Of a stretch of 64,000 bases of DNA, positions 1 through 10,131 are shown in pieces. Each line of letters opens with the position of its first letter. Position 1 is the stretch's first letter. The DNA is from Lagopus muta (Eukaryota; Chordata; Aves; Galliformes; Phasianidae). Below the pieces are notes generated by a model. The model did not search any database. It saw nothing but the letters and a program-made list of their open reading frames with translations, and was not told the origin of the DNA. The stretch lies in contig NC_064438.1 in NCBI RefSeq assembly GCF_023343835.1, positions 57,622,578 to 57,686,577 of the forward strand. Direction: 5' to 3'. The translations under genes and the position numbers were made by a program.

Positions 1-34
1 GTGCCAGTGCCTCACCACCCTCTGGCTGAAGGAG
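1..34 (-). mobile_element. CR1 fragment cut by the window edge, antisense
   Basis: The first 30 bases match the CAGTGCCTCACCACCCTCTG segment found in the antisense CR1 copy at 27193-27424. The rest lies outside the window. Confidence 0.6.
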
Positions 35-484
35 GGAGCCTTTGTGGCTGCTAACACATCTCCTTGCCCTTGGGTGCATTTCAGTTCATACTGATGATCT
101 GACAAAGTTTAACATGACAATTCAGGCCAATGTGTATTCTCTCTTCCAAGCAGAGATTTAATGCCACTGTCTAGCTTGATTAAAATACTGCACTCCATTG
201 AACCAAAAGCAGCCCTGGAAGCCCGTTGGGAGGAACAGGGCTCACCAGCACCTTCCTATGAACGGCCACATCCTCACACTTGCAGACACATGCCTCAGCA
301 GTTTAAAAACTTCAAATATTAGATTACACCAAGTCAAATCTCTTTGAGAAATCCACTCATATCAGCACATCTGCCTTTAAAAACTCTACAACTTGGCAGG
401 GCTTTTGACAAGAGTGAGCTTCCACGGAACGACAAGCTGACATTTAATTAAGTGCACTCAGCAGACTAAAAGACAAGATATTAC

Positions 485-642
485 CTGTACAGCACAGCAT
501 CTAAGAAGTCTGTAGCACTGAAGTCAAACTGCTTGTAGCCCTCTCTCTTAAAGGCCAGCACTGCATTCGGACCGAGCCAAACACTGCCATCCATTCTTGG
601 TGTGAAATGAAACCCCAGGAAAGGGAACCGAGGGTTGGGAAC
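485..642 (-). CDS. L2HGDH: L2HGDH coding exon 8
   Basis: 158 nt; acceptor TCCTTTAG, donor GTAATA. It encodes [20 protein letters not shown] and [15 protein letters not shown]. It ends in phase 2 and continues in exons left of the window. Confidence 0.94.
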
Positions 643-3600
643 CTAAAGGAGGACACAACACTTACTGCAGCTATTCCAACCCAGATGAGTGAAACAGCTC
701 CAAGCCAGCCAAGCCAACACACTGCTCCAAGAAGCATGGGAAATATCTACGAGGAGGACAGTGCAGTTTATTGCGTGAGAGAGTTACTAAAACAAACCAA
801 AACACAGCAGAGTGGTGTCCTCCCAGTAAAAGGAAATAATTCATTTGAAATGAAACATGAAAATGAATTCAATTGGCCACTTTATTTCCAATCACCACAG
901 TAAAATTCAATAATTCAAATAAGTATGCTACTGGCTGCTGAGCTATTATTTTTCTGCTTGTTAATTGTACAGTTCCAGCAGGCAGCTAATTGAAAATGCC
1001 AGAGAGAAGGGCTAAGTGAGACTGCATCTCAGGGAAGGCAAAACGATCAGCAGAAAAAAAAGTACATGTTTTCTCAAGGTATAAATCAACCCACAACAAA
1101 ACTAATGGCACACAAATGCTATTCACCAATAGTAATTACACTGCAATAAAATAAAACGAGGAAAATCTCCCCATTCCTGTATAGCTTGCAACAGCACACA
1201 ATTAGCAAGCCTGATTAATAGTAATAATAAGTAATAGTAATTTATCTCCAGATTCTTTCTCTTGTCTATCAAAGGAACACAGTGCAATTGTGTATAAAGG
1301 CTGTACCAGACATAAGCTGCCTACATACAGCAAGTATAAAATAAGCACAACTCTTCTGGGCTGGTGCTTCAGCATCTTTAGCTGTTTCGGAAAGGTGCCC
1401 ACAGAGGTGAGCAGCTTACAGTCTGAAAATAAGCAAGCATTGGGTATATCAAAACATACCAAAAATGAGGACTGAAAAATCACTTCAGTGTATGTTCCTT
1501 TTGTATATTCAGAGCTCTGCTTTTTCTGTTAGAAACACACTTTAAAAGGTTTCTAAGCTTAGTACAACCATGGCACAGATGACATCTGTTGCTGGTAATG
1601 TGACAGCAAGAATTAAGCAGTTTTCTAGTCTTATTATCATGTTTGGCAGTAAGAGAAGGCTACAAGCTACCATACAGCTATGGCACAAAGCTGGAAGATA
1701 CCCTCCTACACCAGCCAGTTCCTCCCTCCCATCCCAAGGCACAATCCTGCATCACTTCCAGGTGACCAGAGGTCAGACAGGCAGCTATAATAGATTATAA
1801 AGCTTGTCCTTTTCCTGCCACATCTATTTTTTTTCTATCTGTTCCTTAAGAATCATCAAAAACAAGTCATCCTGGCAGAAATCAAACGATTCTAATTTCA
1901 TGTTGCGCATCATTTCAGCCCAACAGAAACAACAGTGTAATTCTGCCCTCACGTCTGTGCCTTTAGCAGTTCCTACAACACACCATGAAACACATACAAG
2001 AGAGTACATACCGGGTAAATGTTTCCTTTCACCATGTAGCACTTCTCTGGTTTTAGCACCAAATAATCTCCACGGAAGGGTACAATCCGAGGCTCAGGGC
2101 TGCAACCACTGATTTCAGACAGGCGGTCTGAGTAAAGCCCTGCACAGGTCACTATGTGCCCACAGCAGATTTCCTCACCCTGGAGGGGGATTAAAAAGGG
2201 AAGGGAAGGGAAGGGAAGGGAAGGGAAGGGAAGGGAAGGGAAGGGAAGGGAAGGGAAGGGAAGGGAAGGGAAGGGAAGGGAAGGGAAGGGAAGGGAAGGG
2301 AAGGGAAGGGAAGGGAAGGGAAGGGAAGGGAAGGGAAGGGAAGGGAAGGGAAGGGAAGGGAAGGGAAGGGAAGGGAAGGGAAGGGAAGGGAAGGGAAGGG
2401 AAGGGAAAAGCAAGACCAACCTCAATTAAAAATACAACATATCTACCAGGAGGAGACCCATCGCCCTACAGCCTTGGAAAATCCAGTCACAAACAGAAAG
2501 GAAACCAACCATATAAAACCAGATACAAAAACCAGCAGCACTAACTTCAAACACTATCTGCAGTGGGGTAGGGGATGTTTTTTGTGCACGTGTTGTTTGC
2601 CTTATTTTTTCTGCTCAGTCTCTAAGGAAAAGTCCAGGTATTCTCCCTTGAAGACAAAAAGGTTACAAGCACATTTCCTGTGCAGCATGAACTGACCCAC
2701 AGGAACGACCTCAGCATATGGACCTGCTGTCCTGAATGCCCTTGTGGTCTTCTGATAATAAAACGATTACAAATGCCTCCTTATCTTTTTTCATAGATGC
2801 TGCAGATTGAGAACAAACACGAGAATACATTTCTCTCCAAATGAGTAACTAATAAAGGGAGTCCATGGGAACAACAAACGAAGGTACAAATAAGGAAGAT
2901 AAGGAGCACACACCATCAGGCAGCAGAAAGTTATACTTTCATTTTTATTCCCAGCACACAGTAAACTCTGGGCATACTCACATGCTTTGCTACCAGCTGG
3001 CTGCAGTTGTTTTGTAACAGCAGCCCTGGATGGTAGTGCACATGATGCAGAACAGCAGCTTTTTGTCTTTTAGGAGGTTGATAACACACTAGGGCTCAAC
3101 AGATATTCTTAAGGAAAGGAGAAATAGCTTCCTATGAAGACAATAAATCTTAAGTTTAGTTCTTACCTTAGAGCTCCTAACAATGACTGGGTACTTCAGG
3201 CCTGTAACAGAATTAGATAGAAGTGTAAATGGCCTTAAAATGGAGCCCTGTGGAACCCCTCTACTGGCTGTCTGCCAGCCTGATGTAACCCCATTTGGTA
3301 TGGCATTTTGAGATCCACTCATCAGCCAACTGCTCAGCCACTGCATTCTGTTTCTGCCTACCTGTATGCTGGACACTTTGTCTAGAAGACACTGTGAGAA
3401 ACAGCATCAAAAGCTTTGCTAAAATCCAAAAACGTCCTATCAAATGGCTTCCCTTGGTCAACCAGGTGTGCCAACCTTGTCATAACAGGAGATTAAATCC
3501 ATGAACAGGACTTTCCCCTTGTGATCTCATGTTGGTTGTGACCAACGACTACATTGTCTTCCCAGTGTTGTTAATAACTCCCAGAATAATCTTCATAATT

Positions 3601-6600
3601 CCACCAGGCACTGAAGTGAGGCTGACAGGTCTGTAATTACCAGGGTCTTCCCCTGGCAGACTGCAGAAAAGCCACTCCTGGACGTATGGTTGGACATAAT
3701 TACATTTATAAACTGCTGTTTTTCTACCCTTCCACAATCTGCACTCTGTGCATCACTCCAGATCCAACCCACCCTCTAGGATAAAGAAAGAGCACTGTCA
3801 CAAGCACACAAATGCAATATTCAACTAAATCACATTCTAACAGGAGAGAACAACCTATTTCCCATTTATTATACTGTCATTTTCACACATTAAGTATTTC
3901 AACTGAAGGCTGACCTGCCTGGGAAAAACAGTGAGCTTGCTGAATACTCTCACTAACACCATTATGCCTTTTGTCTAAACACATCACAGACAGAAAGGCT
4001 AGGAAACGTGATTTCAATTGACACAAACATGTTTTGAACAAAATCTCTTTCAGGACTATAGCAAAAAGAAGGCAAAAACTGCCTTACCATCTTCATTTCC
4101 TGAAGAACTTTCTTTAGCCATCTCCATGTCTGTAACTTCAAAATCAGTCAAGATTGTTCCACCTGCTTCCTGGAAGTCTTCAGCATAGGACTGAGCCACT
4201 TGTCTGTAATCCACAATGCCAGTATATGGAGAATCAAGGGCCATCAGACCCTGAAATGGTATTCAGATACACACACACACACACACAAAAATCCACCAGT
4301 GAAAGTTGTATGCACACTTTGGTCTTTGATACAGATATATTTGATATATTTCCTCTGGAATAACGCACACTGCCACTGAGAATGGAGTTCTGCTGCCTCC
4401 CCATCCCTGGCTGCTTGTCCCTCACCTCTCCACATGCCAGCTCCAGTAGCAGTGTCTGCGTTTACTGACAACTAATAAGGTGAAAACCAATTACAGTGGG
4501 TTAAATAATTGTGAAACCACAGCATGAACAACTATTCCTGACATAATTCTGACTCAAGTGCAATGTATTGCAAGACCATTCAAGCCCCCTATGTTTAGGA
4601 GGAAGGGATTCAGTTCAGGAAGCCAAAGCAAGTGGAGGAAGCCTGAATCCAGTCATCTGCACAAGTCAGTGCTCAGCTGAGTCCTGAACACAAAGCAAAG
4701 AAAGTTTTAAGGAGTGGATACAAAATGTATGAAAAAGATGAAAAAGATTTCCTTCCACCAATGGTTTGTATGTACCTGCAACCACTCATAAGCAGTGAGT
4801 CACACATCTACAGCAAGACCAAGCTGCCAGCTGAAACTGTAGAGGGAGTTTACATCCATGTTCCTTTCCATCAACAACAAACCAAACAGTAACAACTCTG
4901 TAACCCACAAACTGCTCACATTTCTACTGCTGTCAAAATAAACAAGCTGAAAGGTGCCACAACATGGGTATGAAACAACACCATCAAAATTGCCTTGATA
5001 CCAATTTGTATTTGCAGATGAAAAGACAAACTCATCGCTGCACTATCAAATTTGACACAAGCTATGTAATTTTAGTGGGAAGGTACAGAACTGTCTTAGC
5101 ATAAGCTCAAATGCAGCAGTTCTGGACAAGGGAAAGTCTGCCAATCAACCACAAAAACACACAGGCAGGCTCCTGCAAGTAGAAGAGCAAACAAATTTTT
5201 AAAATTAGGGAGAAATTATGGTGGCTTTCTTTTCCTTTCTTTTTTTTTTTCCCTGAGCACATACATATGTGAGAGAAGACACCTATGTGTAAAGCTGAGC
5301 AAAGGCTGAAGTTCAAACAGCTTGCAGACCTATTTGCTTATAGATTCAGTCCTACAGAGGGGCTGTGGAGTCCCTCTAGAGTCACTTTGACTGCAATAAT
5401 TCTGATTTCTTTGATAGGTTGATGTTAATTACCCACTCCCCAGTTTGTGAATGCTGGCTCTCGTGACACAGCCAGCATTTCACCAGCAATTAGTGCAGCA
5501 GCAGCAGCTCTTAATGACCGCAGCACACAGAGAACGGATGAACAGTGAGCAGAAGAAAACCTGGGTAAAAACATCCATCAACACAAAAGATTCTGTGGGA
5601 TCACCTTATAATGTGATAGACCTGGTCTGAATTCCGTGTAATGAATCATACACGTGAAGAACTGGCCTTAGTTAAGAAGTCCCAGAAATGAATGGATCTG
5701 TACTTTTGTGTTGGCAGTTACATTTCTTCCAGGCTTTCAGGGTCTTTGGAGCTTAACATGCATGCAAATTCCCTCAAGGCAGAAACATATTTACCTTAAA
5801 TTCAAAAATATCATCACCTGAAAAGCTGAGATCTTGCATGACAGTTAAATATAACAAAATCCCTTACCCTGCAGAAGGGCTCTTTTGCCTGTATTTCTTT
5901 TGTTCCAATCAACTTCAGACCTCGGACGTTGTTCTGGAGCCCTCTCTCATACAGAGCTTTGAGTCTTGGGATTTCATCTTGTTCAACAGCTACAATTAGC
6001 TACAGAAAAGATAACAAAGCACACTAGTGAGCAAAATACACAAAGCCCGTTGAGGCCTGGCATCAATCCCAAGCTAAGAGCAAGCAATAGTGAGAGCAAA
6101 CATTGAATTAGAATGGAAAGGGGAAAAAAATACCTTGCACCACTACTGGCACAAGTTGGTAAATACCATCCACCACTGAGAAAGCACAATACAGTAAAGA
6201 CAGTGAAAAACAAACGTTAATGTATCGTTTCAATGACCATCCATGGAAAATATTTGCTAAAAGTATTATGGGATCACAAATCTGAAAGAAGAGACGATGA
6301 TTTTAAGGAGCCACTGGGATGCCTCCAAGGAGACCACACTGACCTTAATGCAAGATGCACAAATCTCAAAACTGTTTTGGTATCAGAGTAAAGGATGGGC
6401 TCTGATACCACATCTAAACTGAAGTGCAGCAGCCTCCCTTCATTCCAGCACATGGTTGGATCACTACTGCAAGAGATTTATCCAGGCTGTGAACTGTCTG
6501 CACCAAGGACTCCAGAAGCTAGCTTGCACAGGCAACACTACTTGCAGCCCCAGCTCAGCTCTGGGAACACTGGCACCTTTGCACTATAGGGCACAAAGTT

Positions 6601-9600
6601 GTCCAAGCCTGGGGTTGCTTTGTTTTAAAATCAGCTATAAAGATTCATAATCTTCCCTAGAATACATATTGCTGAGGAAGGTGATGCACAAAGACACACA
6701 GTGTCAGCAAAGGACCAAGAACACTGGTAGGACAGTGCTAGCCCTTCCAAAGCACCACAACCTCCCAGTTGGTTCCCAGTTCTGAGCTGGGAGCTGGCTC
6801 CTAACTGCGGGCGTAGGGCTGCACAAAGCCACACTGCCACCTTGTGACCAGTGTCACAGCTCAGGCTGCACAGCTCTGTGCACACAAACGGATCCACCTG
6901 CACTGCACATCGCAGGTACCTCTGCTCTGCGTCCCCATCTCTGGAAGAGATCTGCACCCAGTTCGCAGCTGGTGCTGAGGAAAAGCCACTGGGCTAGCGG
7001 CCATCACATCAGCCACCATCTGCATTTTTAAGGGAAAGGCCTTTGTTACCCAAGATATTTCTGAGTGACTTGGAAAGGGGAAACCAGGTAAGTGAGGTAA
7101 GTCAGGTGACAGCTCAAAGCAGCTCGAAGTGGTTTTGATACTTCGTGGAGGTGATGCTGAAGAACTACAGAGGGACATTCTGAGGCGAGCAAGAAGTGAG
7201 CAAAATGGCTGATGAAATTCAGCACAGGTGAAGTGTGAAACGATGTCCACAGAACAAAAAGTTTTGGCCTCTCACACAAAATGATGGGCGTCAGGTTCCA
7301 AGTTACTGCTCAGGACCAAGATCTTGGAGTTATTGCAGACAGTCCTATGAAACCTGTGAGACCTGCTGTAGGGAACCTGCTTTGGCAGGGGGGTTGGACA
7401 CGATGATCTCTGGAGGTCCCTTCCAACCCCTACAGTTCTGTGATTCTCTGAAAACATCAGCTCCGTGTCTTGTGACAGTAAAAATGTCCCACATTGTAAA
7501 TTGGGAACTGTTAGGAAAGGGGTACAAAGCAATAGTGGAGAACTGTAATATTTCAGTGCAAAAATCCAGAGTCCAACCACACCCTGAATGCTGGAGCTCA
7601 TCTTGTACCAAAGATGCATTAAACTACAAATGGTTCACAGAAAACAAGATGTGAGTAACAAAAGGCACGAAACAGCTTCTCTCACAGGAGTGACTAAGCA
7701 GGCTAAGAGTCACCAGCTGCAAGAGCTGATTTATGAGGAGCAGGAAATACAAAATGATGCATGACTGGGAAAATGTCAGCACAGACTGATTGTTCAGCAT
7801 GTCTTTCAATTAAAGGGCCAACAGGCATCAGATGAAGCTAGCAGGAGCTGGTTTCAAAACCAAAAGGGGTAGCTGGGCATGGGCTCACGCAATGAGTTGC
7901 TGATCTGTGAAACTGATTTTAATAGAAAAATGCTTGGACAAGAAATCCATTGAATTACCACAGACAAGCCAGATAAGGCTCAGAGTACAACTGTGAACCT
8001 GAACTGAAAGCACGTGGAATCTGGAAGAATTAGTAGATTTGCTTGTCTAGTTCTCATTCCTTCCTCGGTCTTTGGCTGTAGACACTTCCAGACACAGGTT
8101 GCATACATCCTGATCTGAACCAGTATAGCCACAATTCTGTTCCCAGCACTTTGAGATGTATTACCTGGATGTAACACGACACACATGCATGTAGCTGGGT
8201 CACATCTGAAGCTGTATTCAAGTCAGTGAGTCTTCTCAGAGCTTGTTATGCCAAGATGCATACCGAGAGCCTTTGTGTTCCTTGGAATTAATGGCTCTGC
8301 ATGGGTGCCTGCCATGGCACTTTGCTTCCACTGTTACCTGGGCTGATTCAGCTCAGCTCCCAGATAAGGAGAATAATTGCTTAGGGTCAGTGAAGGAACT
8401 GATTTGGGGAGCTGAGAAAAAGAAAATATGAAAGCACCTTTGTCTGGAAGGCTGTAAAAAGCATCTCTTGGGAGAAACCACCATAGCCAGGCATAGACAA
8501 TACACTGTAATATATATTATACAGTTAGAGTTTGCAAAGTAGTTCCTATACCTTCCCACATTGTTTATATGGTATTCCCTTCTGGTCGCAATACTCATAG
8601 CAGAGAGCTGCACCTTGTACACACAGCTTGGCTTTCAGGGATCCAGGAGTGTAGTAAATGCCGCTGTGAATCACACCGCTGTTATGTCCACTCTGGTGAT
8701 GAGCTAAAGAGAAAGAAAAACGCACTGTTAAAATACACCATTAGAATCCCACGATTGATTATTTCACCCATTAGAAAAGCGTGGTATTGGAGGTCCTGCC
8801 CTAAATCAGTGTCATCGCAAGACGTGCTGATACAACATAACCACACAGCACACACAATTCCACCCTGGGTTTCAGAAGGTTAAAAAAAATATAGCCGTAG
8901 CAACACTTAGTTAATAACTAACTAACTTGAAATGTGCTGAATCAACATGAGGGGGCAGCAATTTTTTGCTCCAAGCGTTACAACAGCAGGCCAGATCATC
9001 CAAGCTCCTATGCTAAGTTTAATTAATCCATATTTTACAGCGACATATATCCTTGAAGGCCTCACTTAACAAAAAGTCAGTGCGACAGTCAATTGTTTGG
9101 GGCATGTCAGGTCCAGAAGGCTTTTCAAGGTCTTGTGAACTGCATCAGCTTGCTCTTTAACTTCTTCAGTTTACTCAGTTACTTTGCAACCAGGTCACAC
9201 GGAGTTGAAAAACATCAATACCATTTTTACGGAAGGAGTTGGGCACGTTTTCTCTCTTAAGGTATAGAGTCATGGAGTTGGAAGGGACCACTAAAGGCCA
9301 TCTGGTGCAGCTCCCCTGCAGCCTGCCCTCTTCTTTGGGGATTGCTCAGCAGCACTGAAATTACAGGGCTCCAACTTTCTTATCTCAAAGCCAGGACAGA
9401 TGTCCACATGCCTCAACATTTCCTGCATCCTTAAGCATGCTGGAAATAAACCCCCCAGCGTCTGAAGCAGCGATGGGAGGCGTGCCGCTTCAGTGCTGGC
9501 CGTACACAGAGAGCACCCTCAGGAGTAACTGCAGGAACAGCAGATCCAGCCAGGCGGAAGGGAACCTTAAAGGCCATCCAGGCCCCGCCGGCCGTACCTA

Positions 9601-9903
9601 CTTGCCGCTCCTTCTCCAGCACGACGAAGCTGAGCGCGGGGTGCCTCAGGACGAGCTGCCGGGCGGCGGCCAGCCCTACGATTCCCGCACCGACCACCGC
9701 TACGTCGAACGTGCTGCAAAAACAAGGGGCACGGGTGTGAGCGCGGTCAACGCGAGGCGGGGCCGGGCCGTCCCCGAGATCCCCTACCGCCCCGGCCCTC
9801 ACGGAGCGCGGCGGCCGCGGCCTCACCTGCGCTGCCGGACCTGAGCCCTCCGCAGCGCCGCAGCCACAACGCGGCCGCAACGCCGCCCGAGCAGCGCCGC
9901 CAT
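485..9903 (-). CDS. L2HGDH: L2HGDH, mitochondrial L-2-hydroxyglutarate dehydrogenase (5' eight coding exons, partial)
   Basis: FAD-dependent dehydrogenase of the DAO/GlpD-like family that oxidises L-2-hydroxyglutarate to 2-oxoglutarate in mitochondria (family knowledge). Seen here: eight coding exons at 9827-9903, 9598-9713, 8552-8703, 5868-5999, 4088-4250, 3167-3201, 2012-2179 and 485-642. They total 1001 nt (333 codons plus 2 nt) with phases that close at every junction. The N-terminus is Ala/Arg-rich with no acidic residue for 25 codons, as expected for a mitochondrial presequence. Exon 2 carries the dinucleotide-binding motif VGAGIVG. Exons 7 and 8 carry [15 protein letters not shown] and [13 protein letters not shown], all recognisable against the vertebrate protein (about 460 aa). 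The last roughly 125 residues are left of the window. The start is the first ATG of the GC-rich first exon and sits inside a YY1-type motif. Introns hold CR1 relics, a CA repeat and a long AAGGG repeat. The gene is divergent to DMAC2L. Confidence 0.96.
2012..2179 (-). CDS. L2HGDH: L2HGDH coding exon 7
   Basis: 168 nt, 56 codons. It encodes [19 protein letters not shown] and [14 protein letters not shown]. The acceptor is CCCCCTCCAG, placed 16 bases after a perfect (CCCTT)n tract on the transcript strand. The donor is GTATGT. Confidence 0.94.
2196..2405. repeat. Perfect (AAGGG)42 pentanucleotide microsatellite
   Basis: Uninterrupted AAGGG units run from 2196 to 2405 (210 nt). The L2HGDH transcript strand reads CCCTT, so the repeat makes a continuous pyrimidine run immediately upstream of the exon 7 acceptor. 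The G-rich strand (GGG every five bases) has the pattern of a G-quadruplex former. The apparent open frames through it (REGKG and FPSLP repeats) are artefacts of the repeat. Confidence 0.98.
3167..3201 (-). CDS. L2HGDH: L2HGDH coding exon 6 (35-nt microexon)
   Basis: The acceptor is CTGTTACAG and the donor GTAAGA. It encodes [12 protein letters not shown], aligned with human GMQYPIVIKNTK. Without it, exons 5 and 7 are out of frame, so it is needed. Its acceptor side merges into a degraded CR1 reverse-transcriptase fragment. Confidence 0.92.
3209..3690 (-). mobile_element. CR1 LINE relic, reverse-transcriptase region, antisense
   Basis: The minus-strand frames contain degraded CR1 pol motifs: [20 protein letters not shown] near 3570-3640 and [11 protein letters not shown] near 3230-3265 (consensus GVPQGSVLGP). 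Several frame breaks show it is old. It is oriented with L2HGDH transcription and ends at or next to the exon 6 acceptor. Confidence 0.8.
4088..4250 (-). CDS. L2HGDH: L2HGDH coding exon 5
   Basis: 163 nt; acceptor ATTTCAG, donor GTAAGG. It encodes [20 protein letters not shown] and the following helix, and ends in phase 1. Confidence 0.94.
4269..4287. repeat. (CA)n dinucleotide repeat
   Basis: About nine to ten CA units in L2HGDH intron 4, just upstream (transcript sense) of exon 5. Confidence 0.9.
5868..5999 (-). CDS. L2HGDH: L2HGDH coding exon 4
   Basis: 132 nt, 44 codons, phase 0 at both ends; acceptor TTCTGTAG, donor GTAAGG. It begins [13 protein letters not shown], which is conserved with the human protein. 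Confidence 0.94.
7140..7361 (+). mobile_element. Old CR1-like LINE pol fragment, left part
   Basis: The nucleotide pattern encodes a decayed C-terminal pol segment (W.MKF..., then [10 protein letters not shown]). The same element resumes at 7456 after a younger CR1 insertion. Confidence 0.6.
7362..7455 (+). mobile_element. CR1 3' end (sense), nested in an older LINE
   Basis: It has the typical CR1 terminal pattern: GGGGGGTTGGACACGATGAT, then a ...CCCTTCCAACCCC... segment and an ATTCTCTG tail. It splits the older element at a GAAA-like duplicated site. Confidence 0.85.
7456..7600 (+). mobile_element. Old CR1-like LINE pol fragment, right part
   Basis: It continues the 7140-7361 element (motif MK-TSA.C.VTVK...LGKGYKAI). 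Together the two parts show a nested insertion inside L2HGDH intron 3. Confidence 0.55.
8552..8703 (-). CDS. L2HGDH: L2HGDH coding exon 3
   Basis: 152 nt; acceptor CTCTTTAG, donor GTATAG. It encodes the conserved [16 protein letters not shown] block and ends at codon 115 in phase 0. Confidence 0.94.
9262..9345 (-). mobile_element. CR1 3' end fragment, antisense
   Basis: Begins with the reverse CR1 tail (TAGAGTCATGGAGTTGGAAG) and continues with AGCTCCCCTGCAGC. It lies in L2HGDH intron 2. Confidence 0.75.
9598..9713 (-). CDS. L2HGDH: L2HGDH coding exon 2 (FAD-binding motif)
   Basis: The acceptor is TTTTGCAG and the length is 116 nt. It encodes [18 protein letters not shown], the Rossmann GxGxxG. 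Two donors are possible, GTAGGT and GTACGG, four bases apart. Only the second (GT at 9597-9596) keeps frame with exon 3 and gives [12 protein letters not shown], matching the vertebrate alignment. Confidence 0.92.
9827..9903 (-). CDS. L2HGDH: L2HGDH coding exon 1
   Basis: Starts at ATG 9903-9901. It has 25 codons plus 2 nt, ends in the donor GTGAGG, and encodes an Arg-rich presequence ([13 protein letters not shown]...). Confidence 0.93.
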
Positions 9904-9907
9904 CTTG
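9896..9907 (-). promoter_or_regulatory. YY1-type motif over the L2HGDH start codon
   Basis: CAAGATGGCGGC on the minus strand matches the YY1 consensus (AAnATGGCGGC). In mammalian housekeeping genes this motif often lies just downstream of the TSS and can include the start ATG. Confidence 0.75.
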
Positions 9908-10027
9908 TGGGCGGCCGCGGGCAGGGAGGGCGGCGGAGGGCCGCGCCGGGGGAAGGGCGCTGGGCTGCCGGGGCGGGCGCTGCGAGTGACGTTTCCCTTC
10001 GCCTTTCTTTCCCCTTGGATTTTCGAG

Positions 10028-10131
10028 ATGCTGCTGGGAAAACTTGCGCAGCCGGCGCGCAGCTTGAGCGAACGGCTGTCGGCGGGCGGCTGCAGGCGGT
10101 TCTGGGGCTGGCTGAACGCCGTGTTCAACAA
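10028..10131 (+). CDS. DMAC2L: DMAC2L coding exon 1
   Basis: 34 codons plus AA. The donor GTAAGG overlaps the Lys codon, whose third base comes from exon 2. Confidence 0.93.

Noticed and set aside
2196..2405. Tandem array considered as CRISPR or satellite
   Set aside because: Five-base unit with no spacers; a simple microsatellite.
1973..2429. Open frames encoding repetitive FPSLP or REGKG peptides
   Set aside because: Produced by the AAGGG repeat, whose 15-nt period has no stop codon in these frames. Only the 2012-2179 part is a true exon.
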